Assembly: GCF_027925445.1 (NCBI RefSeq)
Contig: NZ_AP027149.1
Location: 682,001-746,000, forward strand
Origin: Methylocystis bryophila
GTDB lineage: Bacteria; Pseudomonadota; Alphaproteobacteria; Rhizobiales; Beijerinckiaceae
Length of the DNA: 64,000 nucleotides
Direction of reading: 5' to 3'
Within the stretch, counting starts at the first letter, position 1. Every line of letters begins with the position of its first letter. The position numbers and the translations under genes were made by a program. The notes under the pieces are model-generated. The model worked only from the letters and a program-made list of their open reading frames with translations. It did no database searches and had not been told where the DNA came from. Positions 28,164-36,985 of this stretch are shown here, one piece after another.

Positions 28164-28281
28164 CCGGCCTCTCGGGCGCACCGCCCGCTTCGCAAAATCT
28201 TCCGCGGCGGTTGGCGAAAGGACGAAAATCGGCTTCACTCGCGCGCCGCGCTGCGCGACAGAATCCAGGAGGTCATGCCCC

Positions 28282-28803
28282 GTGAAGATCAAGGATCGTC
28301 CTGAATTCGCCGGCAAGCCCCAGGCCTTCTCGCTCCGGGGCGAAGAGACGGTCGCGACTGCGGTCACGACGATGGTGGAGCGCAACATCGGCTCGGTCGT
28401 CATTGTCGACGCCGATATGAAAGTTCAGGGCATTGTCACGGAGCGCGATATTTTGCGCTTCGTGGCGGAAAATCTCGATCCCAAGGCGACGCCGCTCTCG
28501 AGCGTCATGTCGACCGAGATGAAGACGGCACGGCTCGACGACGACGATATGGAGTGGCTCCAGCACATGTCGCAGGAGCGATTTCGGCATCTGCCCATCG
28601 TCGACGACCAGGGCCGCCTGATCGGCCTCCTGTCGCAAGGCGATTTCGTCGCCCAGACCTGGGAAGATCTGCTGCAGTCCATCCGCAAGAAGACGCAGGC
28701 GACGTTTCGGCAGCCGACCACGCAAGTGGTCGGCGCGCTGGTCCTCTACACCTTCGCGATTATCGTGATGTCACGGTTTTGGCAGGGGTTTTCGTTTCGT
28801 TAG
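28282..28803 (+). CDS. CBS-domain pair protein with C-terminal membrane anchor
   Basis: 173 residues from the GTG at 28282, which follows AGGAGG at 9 bp; the ATG at 28275 is in another frame. Two CBS motifs: about 15-70 (ERNIGSVVIVDADMKVQGIVTERDIL) and about 80-135 (ERFRHLPIVDDQGRLIGLLSQGDFV). A hydrophobic helix near the C-terminus (VVGALVLYTFAIIVMSRFW) anchors it in the inner membrane, which is unusual for stand-alone CBS proteins of this type. CBS pairs sense adenosyl nucleotides; the partner is unknown. Confidence 0.85.
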   Translation: MKIKDRPEFAGKPQAFSLRGEETVATAVTTMVERNIGSVVIVDADMKVQGIVTERDILRFVAENLDPKATPLSSVMSTEMKTARLDDDDMEWLQHMSQERFRHLPIVDDQGRLIGLLSQGDFVAQTWEDLLQSIRKKTQATFRQPTTQVVGALVLYTFAIIVMSRFWQGFSFR

Positions 28804-28907
28804 AGCCGGTCCCCAAGTTGGATCGACTCTTGCGAGCGCTTCTGGGACGCCTGGACGCCGCCGGGCTTTTGTGGCATCCGCGTGACGATCGAGCCCAGAG
28901 GAAAACC

Positions 28908-29234
28908 ATGGCCCAATTCAACGACATCCCGCTTCATGAGCTGCAACAGGGCCTCGCGGACGGCACGGTGACGCTCGTCGACGTGCGCGAGCAGGACGAA
29001 TGGAACGCCGGCCATATCAAGGGCGCGCAATTCCTGCCGCTCTCGAGATTCGATCCGGCCAAGCTGCCCGCGCCCGAAGCGGGCAAGAAAATCGTGATCT
29101 ATTGCCGCTCCGGCAAACGCTCGGTTACCGCCATGGAGCAGGCGCGGCTCGGCGGACGCCGGGACTGCGACACGCATCTGGGCGGCGGCATTCTGGCCTG
29201 GGTCAACGCCGGGCTCGAGGTCGAGAAGGCGTAG
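28908..29234 (+). CDS. Rhodanese-like domain protein
   Basis: 108 residues, single rhodanese domain: TLVDVREQDEWNAGHIKGA and the active-site cysteine loop YCRSGKRS, ending GGGILAWVNAGLEVEKA. No signal peptide, so cytoplasmic. Single-domain rhodaneses carry persulfide sulfur between partners. It lies 104 bp after the CBS gene and may be transcribed with it; a hairpin follows the stop. Confidence 0.92.
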   Translation: MAQFNDIPLHELQQGLADGTVTLVDVREQDEWNAGHIKGAQFLPLSRFDPAKLPAPEAGKKIVIYCRSGKRSVTAMEQARLGGRRDCDTHLGGGILAWVNAGLEVEKA

Positions 29235-29240
29235 AAGCGG

Positions 29241-29264
29241 GGGGCGAGCCTCCAGGCTCGCCCC
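29241..29264. terminator. Hairpin between convergent rhodanese and dgcA genes
   Basis: Perfect 10-bp arms GGGGCGAGCC and GGCTCGCCCC with a TCCA loop, located between the two convergent stops. There is no T-run on either side, so termination strength is uncertain. Confidence 0.55.
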
Positions 29265-30248
29265 TCAGCCCCACAGCTCCGGCGCCGACGGAAACGCCTT
29301 TGAGCCTTCGTAGACGAGCCCCGGCTCCCGGTCTTTGGCCAGCAGCAGCGGCCCGTCCAGGTCGACCCAATCGGCGAATTGGCCGATCAGCATCGCCGGC
29401 GCCATGGCGAGCGAGCTTCCGACCATGCAGCCGGCCATGATCTTGAGCCGAAGACGCCGGGCTTCCTTCGCCATCGCGAGCGCCTCGGTCAGCCCGCCGG
29501 TTTTGTCGAGCTTGATATTGACCGCGTCATAGCGGTCGCAGAGCGCCTCAAGGTCCTCACGCGCATGGGCGCTCTCGTCGGCGCAGACCGGCACGGGCCG
29601 TGCCACGCGGGCAAGAAGCCCGTCCGCCCCGGCTGGCAGCGGCTGCTCGATGAGATCGACCCCAACCCGCGCGCAAGCCTCGAAATTTTTCTCGAGATCC
29701 GCTTCGCGCCAGGCCTCATTGGCGTCGACGATGAAGCGCGCCCGCGGCGCTCCGGCGCGCACCGCCGCAAGACGGTCGGCGTCGCCGTCGCCCGCGAGCT
29801 TCACCTTGAGCAGCGGCCAGTCTGCGGCGGCCTTTGCGGCGGCAAACATTTCGTCGGGGGTCCCCACTGAGAGCGTGAGCGCCGTGACGAGCGGTTGCAG
29901 CGCCTCGACCCCCGCGATCTCCGCGACCGGACGGCCGGCGCGTTTGGCTTCGAGGTCGAAGAAGGCGCAGTCGAGCGCGTTGCGCGCTGCGCCCGGCGGC
30001 AGCAGTTCCTGCAGGGCGGCGCGGTCCGCCCCTTTCGCGAGCGCTCCGCGCAGGCTTTCGATCGCGGCGACGACCCCCTCGACGCTCTCGCCGTAGCGGG
30101 CATAGGGCACGCATTCGCCGCGCCCCCGATGCGCGCCCTCTTTCAGCGTCGCGGTGACGACGCGCGCCTTCGTCTTCGCGCCGCGCGCGATGACGAAACG
30201 GCCGGCGATCGGGAAGACGTCGATCGCGATGCTCAGCTCATATCCCAT
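29265..30248 (-). CDS. dgcA: Enolase-superfamily epimerase, DgcA (N-acetyl-D-Glu racemase)-like
   Basis: 327 residues from the ATG at 30248; the extension to 30326 is unconserved. Muconate-lactonising subgroup of the enolase superfamily: GRGECVPYARYGE in the capping domain, the KxK-type lysine in LLKVKLAGDGD, metal ligands in FIVDANEAW, EQPLPAG and VCADES, and the second lysine in NIKLDKTGG. The tail GCMVGSSLAMAP and VDLDGPLLL fits DgcA, the racemase of the rhizobial DgcN/DgcA D-glutamate pathway; related enzymes are L-Ala-D/L-Glu epimerases. dgcN is not adjacent, so the substrate assignment rests on sequence alone. Confidence 0.85.
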   Translation of the reverse strand: MGYELSIAIDVFPIAGRFVIARGAKTKARVVTATLKEGAHRGRGECVPYARYGESVEGVVAAIESLRGALAKGADRAALQELLPPGAARNALDCAFFDLEAKRAGRPVAEIAGVEALQPLVTALTLSVGTPDEMFAAAKAAADWPLLKVKLAGDGDADRLAAVRAGAPRARFIVDANEAWREADLEKNFEACARVGVDLIEQPLPAGADGLLARVARPVPVCADESAHAREDLEALCDRYDAVNIKLDKTGGLTEALAMAKEARRLRLKIMAGCMVGSSLAMAPAMLIGQFADWVDLDGPLLLAKDREPGLVYEGSKAFPSAPELWG

Positions 30249-30390
30249 AGAGGGCTCGCTTTTTTCCAAAATCCCCGGGGCCGGCGCCGCGGCGCTTGCC
30301 GGCGGGCGGGCTCGACACGGCCTCAAGGCGAAGCTAAGAGGGCTCGCAAGCGTTTATAGCGCCCGCATGATCTGGGCGCACCGAGGCGCG

Positions 30391-31536
30391 ATGACGAGCA
30401 AGGCCGCAATGGCGCCGCCGGAGATCTCCGGTCAGGCATCTGGAGAGGCGCGACGCTTGGCGTTGACGGGCGCCTGGACGATCGCCGCCGCGCGCAAGCT
30501 GGAGCGGGCCGCACAAGAGCTCGTGAAACGCGGCCGCGGCGCGCGCGCCGTGGCGATTGATCTTTCCTCGCTCGAGCTTCTCGACACCGCGGGCGCCCTC
30601 GCGGTGAACGACGCGCGCCACGAGCTTGCCGAAAAGGGCGTCCTCGCCTCCTTCGAGGGGGCGAGCGCCGAGCACGCCCTGCTCCTGGAGCGCGTGGGCT
30701 TTCGCGAAACCTTGCCCGCCTCCCGGCCGGTCCATCCGATCCTTGCGACGCTCGGCGACCTCGGCGAGCAGATCGTCATGGGCCTGCGCGACGCCTTCGT
30801 CATCGTCGCTTTTCTCGGCCAGTTCGTCCTCGCGATGGCGCGGGTCGTGCGAAAGCCGAGACTCTTTCGCGGCGTCTCCGTCGTCTATCAGATGGAGAAT
30901 TTCGCGCTGCGCAGCATACCGATCATCGTGACGATCAACATCACGGTCGGCGCGATCGTCGCGCAGCAAGGAATCTACGAGCTGCTGCGGTTCGGCGCGA
31001 GCATCTATGTCGTCGATCTCGTCGGCATATTGGTGCTGCGCGAGCTCGGGGTGCTGCTCACCTCCATCATGGTCGCCGGCCGCTCGGGCTCCGCCATCAC
31101 GGCCGAGATCGGCTCGATGAAGGTGCGCGAGGAGGTGGACGCGCTGCGCTCCATGGGCATGTCGCCCATGGAGGTGCTCGTCATTCCCCGTATTCTCGCG
31201 CTCATTGTGTCGCTGCCGATCCTGACCTTCATCGCCGACATATCGGCGCTTTTCGGGGGCATCATGATGTCCTGGTGGTATGGTGGCATCACGCCCTCGG
31301 AGTTCTCCGGGCTGCTGCAGACCGCGGTCAGCGTGAGGACCTTCTCGGTCGGCCTGATCAAGGCGCCCTTCATGGCGCTGGTGATCGGCCTCATCGCCAC
31401 GCAGGAGGGATTGGCGACGGCGGGCTCGGCCGAGTCGCTCGGCTGGCGCGTCACCGCTTCGGTCGTCAAAAGCATCTTCACCGTCATCATCCTCGACGGC
31501 CTTTTTGCGATGTTCTTTACCGCGATCAACTATTGA
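30391..31536 (+). CDS. mlaE: MlaE-type lipid ABC permease with N-terminal STAS domain
   Basis: 381 residues from the ATG at 30391 (GAGG upstream; an ATG at 30367 is in frame). Residues about 15-115 form a STAS/MlaB-like domain (AIDLSSLELLDTAGALAVND); the rest is the MlaE permease with FLGQFVLAMARVVRKPRLFR, VGAIVAQQGIYELLRFGA, and the LRELGVLLTSIMVAGRSGSAITAE signature. It forms the inner-membrane core of an MCE transporter moving phospholipid between membranes. The STAS part probably replaces a separate MlaB. mlaF and mlaD follow at once. Confidence 0.93.
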   Translation: MTSKAAMAPPEISGQASGEARRLALTGAWTIAAARKLERAAQELVKRGRGARAVAIDLSSLELLDTAGALAVNDARHELAEKGVLASFEGASAEHALLLERVGFRETLPASRPVHPILATLGDLGEQIVMGLRDAFVIVAFLGQFVLAMARVVRKPRLFRGVSVVYQMENFALRSIPIIVTINITVGAIVAQQGIYELLRFGASIYVVDLVGILVLRELGVLLTSIMVAGRSGSAITAEIGSMKVREEVDALRSMGMSPMEVLVIPRILALIVSLPILTFIADISALFGGIMMSWWYGGITPSEFSGLLQTAVSVRTFSVGLIKAPFMALVIGLIATQEGLATAGSAESLGWRVTASVVKSIFTVIILDGLFAMFFTAINY

Positions 31537-31570
31537 GGGAGCCAGAGAAGCTGAGACGGCGAGAAGGAAG

Positions 31571-32413
31571 ATGAAGGCGGCGCGCGCGATGGACGGCGGG
31601 AACGGGGCGGAGGCTGGCCGCGAGGTCGTCATTCGAGTGCGCGATCTCGTCATCGAGTTCGGCCGGAACCGGGTCATGAAGGGCCTCAACCTCGATGTCT
31701 ATCGCGGCGAGGTGCTGGGTTTCGTCGGCGGCTCGGGCCAGGGGAAATCGGTGCTGACCCGCGCGATCCTCGGGCTGCTTCCCAAGACCGCGGGCCGCAT
31801 CGAGATTTTCGGCCATGACCGCGATTCCCTAAGCGAAAGGGATCTGCGCCTCTTGGAGCGCCGCTGGGGCGTGCTGTTCCAAAACGGCGCGCTATTCTCG
31901 GGATTGACCGTCAAGCAGAACATTCAGTTGCCGATGCGCGAGCGCTTCGATCTCTCGCAGCGCTTCATGGACGAGCTCGCAATGCTCAAGATCGAGCTCG
32001 TCGGGCTGCCGCCGAGCGCCGCGGACAAAATTCCGTCGGAATTGTCAGGCGGCATGGTCAAGCGCGCCGCGCTCGCGCGAGCCCTCGCGCTCGACCCGGA
32101 GCTGGTGTTTCTCGACGAGCCCACCTCGGGGCTCGATCCGATCGGCGCCGCAGAGTTCGACCGACTCATCGGCACGCTCAAAAAGACGCTCGGGCTGACA
32201 GTCTTCATGGTGACTCACGATCTCGACAGTCTCTACGCGATCTGCGATCGCGTCGCGGCGCTCTACGACGGCAAGGTGATCGGAGAAGGCCCCATGGAGA
32301 CCGTGCTCGCCTCAGAGGAGCCTTGGCTGCGCGCCTATTTCCACGGGGAGCGGGGCGGGCGGCTCATCGCTTCCCGCAGCTTGCGGGCGCACGGAGCGGA
32401 AGGAAGGGACTGA
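31571..32413 (+). CDS. mlaF: MlaF-type ABC transporter ATPase
   Basis: 280 residues from the ATG at 31571 after GAAGGAAG. Walker A GGSGQGKS, Q-loop LFQNGALFSGLTV, signature LSGGM (with VKRAALARAL), Walker B LVFLDEPTSGLD, and H-loop VTHD. This energises MlaE. The gap to mlaE is 34 bp and to mlaD only 3 bp, so it is a clear operon. Confidence 0.95.
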   Translation: MKAARAMDGGNGAEAGREVVIRVRDLVIEFGRNRVMKGLNLDVYRGEVLGFVGGSGQGKSVLTRAILGLLPKTAGRIEIFGHDRDSLSERDLRLLERRWGVLFQNGALFSGLTVKQNIQLPMRERFDLSQRFMDELAMLKIELVGLPPSAADKIPSELSGGMVKRAALARALALDPELVFLDEPTSGLDPIGAAEFDRLIGTLKKTLGLTVFMVTHDLDSLYAICDRVAALYDGKVIGEGPMETVLASEEPWLRAYFHGERGGRLIASRSLRAHGAEGRD

Positions 32414-32416
32414 GCT

Positions 32417-33322
32417 ATGGAAACCCGGGCCAGCTTTGTGGCGGTCGGCGCTTTGGCGCTCGCCGCGGCCTTCGGCGCCTTCGTCTTCGTCTATTGGATT
32501 TCGGGACCCGGCAAGACCGCGGAGCTCAAAACCTACCAGGTCGTCGTGCGCGGCTCCGTCGACGGGCTCGCGCGGGGCAGCGCGGTTCAGTTCAACGGCC
32601 TGAAGGTCGGCGAGGTCACGAGCCTGACCATCGACGACAAGGATCCGAGCCTCGTCGATCTGCTGATCAACATCGACAAGAAGACGCCGGTCAAGACCGA
32701 CACGCGGGCGCGGCTGGAGCAGCGGCTTTTGACAGGCGTGGCGATCGTCTCGCTCGTCGGCGCGACGCCCGAGGCGCCGCCGCTCGTCGCGAAGCCCGGC
32801 GAAAAATATCCGCGCATCGCCGCCGAGCCCTCGGAAATCCGCAACCTCGTGGAGAATATTCAGCGCCTGTCGTCGCGCGCGACCAATGTGCTGGAGAAGA
32901 TGGACAGACTGCTCGAGGATAATTCCGGCCCGCTCACCGCCTCGATCAAAAATGTCGAGACCTTCAGCAAGGCCCTCGCGGACAACAGCGAGCCGACGGC
33001 GAGCCTCATTCAGGACTCCGCCGCCTTCATGCGCTCGCTAAAGCCGGTCGCGGAGAAGTTTGATCATCTGATCAGCAGCGCCGACAAAACCATCAAGGCG
33101 CTCGACCCCAAGACCGTGAAGTCCATCGCCGATAATCTCGCGGGGCTTACGGAGAACATCAACCGCTTCTCGCAGTCGGGCCTGCGCCAATATGAGCAGC
33201 TCGCCATCGACGCCCGCCACGCCGTCGAAACGCTCAACAAGGCGGCCAAAAGCTTCGATCGCGACCCGTCGCAGGTGATCTTCGGGCCGAGCTCGGCGCT
33301 GCCCGAGGTGAAGGGGCATTGA
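32417..33322 (+). CDS. mlaD: MlaD-family MCE lipid-binding protein
   Basis: 301 residues. One N-terminal membrane anchor (about 7-28), then an MCE domain (about 40-120: VVVRGSVDGLARGSAVQFNGLKVGEV, RLEQRLLTGVAIVSL), then a long helical C-terminal region that could form the periplasmic tube or needle. It carries lipid across the periplasm with MlaE/MlaF. No MlaC or lipoprotein gene follows; the operon ends here at a palindrome. Confidence 0.93.
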   Translation: METRASFVAVGALALAAAFGAFVFVYWISGPGKTAELKTYQVVVRGSVDGLARGSAVQFNGLKVGEVTSLTIDDKDPSLVDLLINIDKKTPVKTDTRARLEQRLLTGVAIVSLVGATPEAPPLVAKPGEKYPRIAAEPSEIRNLVENIQRLSSRATNVLEKMDRLLEDNSGPLTASIKNVETFSKALADNSEPTASLIQDSAAFMRSLKPVAEKFDHLISSADKTIKALDPKTVKSIADNLAGLTENINRFSQSGLRQYEQLAIDARHAVETLNKAAKSFDRDPSQVIFGPSSALPEVKGH

Positions 33323-33353
33323 ACCGAAGGCCGCGAGCCTCTGTCTCGCCGGT

Positions 33354-33393
33354 CGTCATTGTGAGATTCGTCCCGACGCGCCTCGCAATGACG
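33354..33393. repeat. REP-like palindrome between mlaD and wzt
   Basis: Inverted repeat CGTCATTGTGAG ... CTCGCAATGACG (one mismatch) around a 16-base centre, between convergent genes. The core CGTCATTGCGAG type is a common bacterial repetitive palindrome and unrelated to the A and B families here. It may also work as a terminator. Confidence 0.6.
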
Positions 33394-33419
33394 GCGGGGA
33401 GGTTGCCTCGGCGCCGCCC

Positions 33420-34157
33420 TCAGGCCGCCATGGCCTGCCGGTAGGCGGCGACGACTTCCGCCGGGTCGCCATCGGCCTTCACGACGCCGTTCTCCAGCCA
33501 GATCACGCGGGTGCACAGCTCGCAGATGAAGTCCAGCGAGTGCGAGACGATCAGCGACGTGCCGGTCTTGGCGAAATCGGCGATATAGGCCTCGCATTTC
33601 TTCTGAAAAGTCTCGTCGCCCACGGACAGCGCCTCGTCGACGATCAGAATATCGGCTTTGACAAAGACGCAGATGGCGAAGGCGACGCGCGCGACCATGC
33701 CGCTCGAATAGGTGCGCATGGGCTCCTCGAAGGCCGCGCCAATATCTGCGAAACTTTTGATGTCCTCGATGCAGGCGTCGACCTCCCGGCGCGAGAGCCC
33801 AAGGATCGCCGCGCCGATGCGGGCGTTTTCCCGACCCGTCAGCAGGCCGTCGAAGGCGGAGCCTAGCGCGAGGATGGGCGCAATGCGGCCGCCCACATAG
33901 AACTGGCCGCGCGTCGGCCGCGTAATGCCGCACAGGACTTGCAGGAGCGTCGTCTTGCCGGCGCCGTTGCGCCCGATGAGGCCGACGCATTCCCCTTGCG
34001 ATATCTCGAAGGTGACGTCGTTGAGCACCCATTTTTCGCGGTAGTAGCGCTGCCAGGAGCCGAAGAGAATCTGCTTCAGCTGATCGTTCTGATGGGCGTA
34101 GAGCTGGAACGCCTTGGCGAGCCCCTGGGCGGTGATCATGACCGGGTTAGATGACAT
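33420..34157 (-). CDS. Polysaccharide-export ABC transporter ATPase (Wzt/KpsT type)
   Basis: 245 residues. Walker A GRNGAGKTTLL, a GLLTGRENARIG segment, signature YSSGMVARVAFA, Walker B ILIVDEALSVGDETFQKKC, and SHSLDFICELCTRV, all of which are typical of the ATPases that export O-antigen, teichoic acid or capsule. It has no carbohydrate-binding C-terminal domain, so it resembles KpsT/TagH-short forms. Its start overlaps the permease end by 11 bp. No glycosyltransferase genes are adjacent to define the polymer. Confidence 0.9.
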   Translation of the reverse strand: MSSNPVMITAQGLAKAFQLYAHQNDQLKQILFGSWQRYYREKWVLNDVTFEISQGECVGLIGRNGAGKTTLLQVLCGITRPTRGQFYVGGRIAPILALGSAFDGLLTGRENARIGAAILGLSRREVDACIEDIKSFADIGAAFEEPMRTYSSGMVARVAFAICVFVKADILIVDEALSVGDETFQKKCEAYIADFAKTGTSLIVSHSLDFICELCTRVIWLENGVVKADGDPAEVVAAYRQAMAA

Positions 34158-34965
34158 CGACGATCACCGATTTGTAGCGCATGAAGAACTGGTATCCGAA
34201 GAGGAATACCGCATAGGAGATGGCGACGATGACCAGATAGGCAAAGGGATTGGGCAGCCGGCCGTGCAGCGTGATGTCGCGCATCATCTCGATATAGTCG
34301 CCGATCGGATTGAGCCTCAGCCAGATCGCCAGATTGCCCGGCACCTGGCTGAAATTGTAGAACACCGGCGTGCCGAACATCAGGATCGGTATGACCGAGG
34401 CCATCACATGCGCCACGTCGCGCGTGAAGGCCCCGAGCGCCATCAGGAACCACACGATCCCCAGAATGAAGAGCGTGAAGGGGATGATGATGAAGGGCGC
34501 GAGGACGATCGTCCAGTGGAAGCTGCCGCCCGTCACCAATCGGAACACGACGAAGACCAGAAAGGCGACACCCGCATAGGTGAGTTGGCGGATCGTCACG
34601 GTCCAGGCGATCGTCTCGCTGGGGAAAATCGACTTCTTGACGAAATTCACATGCTCGTGGAGCAGCATCGGCGCGCGATAGGCCAATTCACTGAACAGGT
34701 TGAACATGATCAGGCCGACGAAAATGTTCGCGGCGTAATTCGCGACGCCCGTGGGGGCGGCGAGCTCCGGCAGGGTGAGCGAAAAGATCGCCGTGTAGGT
34801 CAGCATCATGATGAGCGGCGAAAGCACCGCCCAGAGCGGCCCAAGCATCGAGCCGCGGAAACGCGAGATGAACTCCCGACGCGCGATGGCGCGGATCAGC
34901 TCCTTGTGTTGCCAAGCCCGTGTGAAGGGCTCGACGATCTGGGGCGGCGCGGCAAAGGACGACAG
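34147..34965 (-). CDS. Polysaccharide-export ABC permease (Wzm/KpsM type), probable CTG start
   Basis: ABC-2 type permease with about six membrane helices: LGPLWAVLSPLIMMLTYTAIF, the FSELAYRAP region, and PVFYNFSQVP. The first ATG in frame (34848) would cut the conserved N-terminus; the same frame continues upstream as ELIRAIARREFISRFRGS, which the family always has. The only start that includes it is a CTG at 34965, with AAGGA 8 bp before it. An ATG six bases upstream of that is out of frame by one, so a single-base frameshift (or sequencing error) is the alternative. 272 residues with the CTG start. Confidence 0.8.
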   Translation of the reverse strand: MSSFAAPPQIVEPFTRAWQHKELIRAIARREFISRFRGSMLGPLWAVLSPLIMMLTYTAIFSLTLPELAAPTGVANYAANIFVGLIMFNLFSELAYRAPMLLHEHVNFVKKSIFPSETIAWTVTIRQLTYAGVAFLVFVVFRLVTGGSFHWTIVLAPFIIIPFTLFILGIVWFLMALGAFTRDVAHVMASVIPILMFGTPVFYNFSQVPGNLAIWLRLNPIGDYIEMMRDITLHGRLPNPFAYLVIVAISYAVFLFGYQFFMRYKSVIVDVI

Positions 34966-35072
34966 TTTGGCATTCCTTCGTTACGTGGAACAGGCGGGCA
35001 TAGGCCAGCCTGGGGCGCGCTCTGTCAATGGCGCTCCCAATCGCCGTGAAAAGACGCCAAAAAAAAGGCGCG

Positions 35073-36902
35073 CTATTCCACCGTCACGCTCTTTGCGAGA
35101 TTGCGAGGCTGATCCACGTCCTTCCCCATGAAGACGGCGACGTGATAGGCGAGGAGCTGCGCGGGGATCGCATAGACGAGGGCCGCAAAGGCGCCGGCCG
35201 CCTCCTCGGGCATTTCCAGAAAGCCGGCAAGATCCGCCGCTGCGGCCTTGCGGGCGCTCTCCGGGCCGATCAGGATCAAATGGCCGCCCCGCGCCGCGAC
35301 CTCCTGCAGGTTGGAGACGGTTTTCTCCAGGCTCGCGTCATGGGGGGCGAGCACGATGACCGGCATCGCATAGTCGATCAGCGCGATGGGGCCGTGCTTC
35401 AGCTCGCCGGCCGCATAGCCTTCCGCATGGATGTAGGAGAGCTCCTTGAGCTTCAGCGCGCCCTCCAGCGCCAGCGGATAGGCGGGGCCGCGGCCGAGGT
35501 AAAGCGCGCTCGAGGCGCGCGCGACGTCACGCGCCAGCGGCTCGACGCGCGCCTCGTTCTTCAAGGCCTGCGCCATCAGGGCCGGCGTCGCGATGAGTTC
35601 GGCGACCAGCGCCTTCTCCTGCGCCTCGCTCAGCACGCCGCGCGCCCGTCCGAGCGCCAGCGCGAGACAGGCGAAGACCGCGAGCTGGCAGGTGAAGGCC
35701 TTGGTGGAGGCGACGCCGATCTCGGGGCCGGCGAGGATCGGCGCGGCGATCTCGCTCTCGCGCGCGATGGTCGAGGTGTCGACATTGACGATGGCCAGAA
35801 CATGCTGACCCTCGGCCTTGGCGTAGCGCAGCGCCGCGAGCGTGTCGGCGGTCTCGCCCGACTGCGAGACGACGATCATCAGCCCGCCCTCGGCGAGCGG
35901 CGCCTCGCGGTATCGGAACTCGGAGGCGATGTCGATGTCGACGGGCAGCCGCGCGAAGCGCTCGAGCCAGTAGCGCGCGACGACCCCGGCGTAGAAAGCC
36001 GTGCCGCAGGCGGAAATCGTCACGCGCGTCAAAGCCTTCGGGTCGAAGGGAAGCTCGAAGGGCAGGCGCACGGTCCCCTTCGCGAGATCGAGATAATGCG
36101 CCAGCGCGCGGCCCACGACCTCGGGCTGCTCGTGAATTTCCTTCGCCATGTAGTGACGATAATTGCCCTTGTCGACGAGCAGCGATCCCGCCTGCAATGG
36201 CTTGCGCGCGCGCTCGACGATCGCATCCGCGCCGTTGCGAATGACGGCGCGCTCGCGCGACAGCTCAACCCAATCGTCTTCCTCGAGATAGATGATCTGG
36301 TTTGCGAAGGGCGCGAGCGCCAAGGCGTCGGAGCCGAGATAGGCCCCGTTCGGACCCAAGCCCACGGCGAGCGGCGAGCCGCGCCGCGCGCCGATGAGGA
36401 GATCCTCCTCGCCCTCGAAGAGAAACACCAGCGCGAAGGCGCCTTTGAGCCGCTTCAGGGCGCGTCCGACCGCCTCGCGCGGCGCGGCGCCCCCGCGCAG
36501 CTCCTCCTCGACGAGATGCGCGACGGCTTCCGAATCCGTCTCGCTCGCGAAGACATGGCCTTTGGCGATGAGCTCCTCGCGCAGCTCGCGGAAATTCTCG
36601 ATGATGCCATTGTGGACGACGGCGACCTTGTCGGCCGCATGCGGATGCGCGTTGTTCTCGGTCGGTCGTCCATGTGTCGCCCAGCGCGTGTGGCCGACGC
36701 CGATATGGCCCTTGAGGGGCTGGGAAGCGAGCTTGTCCTCGAGATTGCGTAGTTTGCCGCTGGCGCGCACGCGCGTGAGCTTTCCGTCTTCGAGCGTGGC
36801 GATCCCGGCGGAATCATAGCCGCGATATTCGAGACGGCGCAGGGCTTCCAAGATGTCGCGGGCGACGGGTTCGCGACCGAGAATTCCGACGATGCCGCAC
36901 AT
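35073..36902 (-). CDS. glmS: Glutamine-fructose-6-phosphate aminotransferase (isomerizing)
   Basis: 609 residues. Begins MCGIVGILG with the Cys nucleophile of the class II glutamine amidotransferase domain (RWATHGRPTENNAHPH); two SIS domains follow (ISACGTAFYAGVVARYW, VVSQSGETADTLAALRYAK, and a second SIS), ending with AKSVTVE. It makes glucosamine-6-phosphate for peptidoglycan and lipid A. glmU lies upstream on the same strand 83 bp away, forming the usual glmU-glmS unit. A T8 run just beyond the stop may belong to a terminator. Confidence 0.97.
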   Translation of the reverse strand: MCGIVGILGREPVARDILEALRRLEYRGYDSAGIATLEDGKLTRVRASGKLRNLEDKLASQPLKGHIGVGHTRWATHGRPTENNAHPHAADKVAVVHNGIIENFRELREELIAKGHVFASETDSEAVAHLVEEELRGGAAPREAVGRALKRLKGAFALVFLFEGEEDLLIGARRGSPLAVGLGPNGAYLGSDALALAPFANQIIYLEEDDWVELSRERAVIRNGADAIVERARKPLQAGSLLVDKGNYRHYMAKEIHEQPEVVGRALAHYLDLAKGTVRLPFELPFDPKALTRVTISACGTAFYAGVVARYWLERFARLPVDIDIASEFRYREAPLAEGGLMIVVSQSGETADTLAALRYAKAEGQHVLAIVNVDTSTIARESEIAAPILAGPEIGVASTKAFTCQLAVFACLALALGRARGVLSEAQEKALVAELIATPALMAQALKNEARVEPLARDVARASSALYLGRGPAYPLALEGALKLKELSYIHAEGYAAGELKHGPIALIDYAMPVIVLAPHDASLEKTVSNLQEVAARGGHLILIGPESARKAAAADLAGFLEMPEEAAGAFAALVYAIPAQLLAYHVAVFMGKDVDQPRNLAKSVTVE

Positions 36903-36985
36903 GGATAGCCTCCATTCCTCGCGATATGTGTTTCAGGAATCTTATTTTCAGCAGAACCCGAGGCCAAGAGGCCAAAGCGCAGCGC

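Noticed and set aside
35028..36752. 574-codon plus-strand frame opposite glmS
   Set aside because: Antisense shadow; GlmS motifs fix the real frame.
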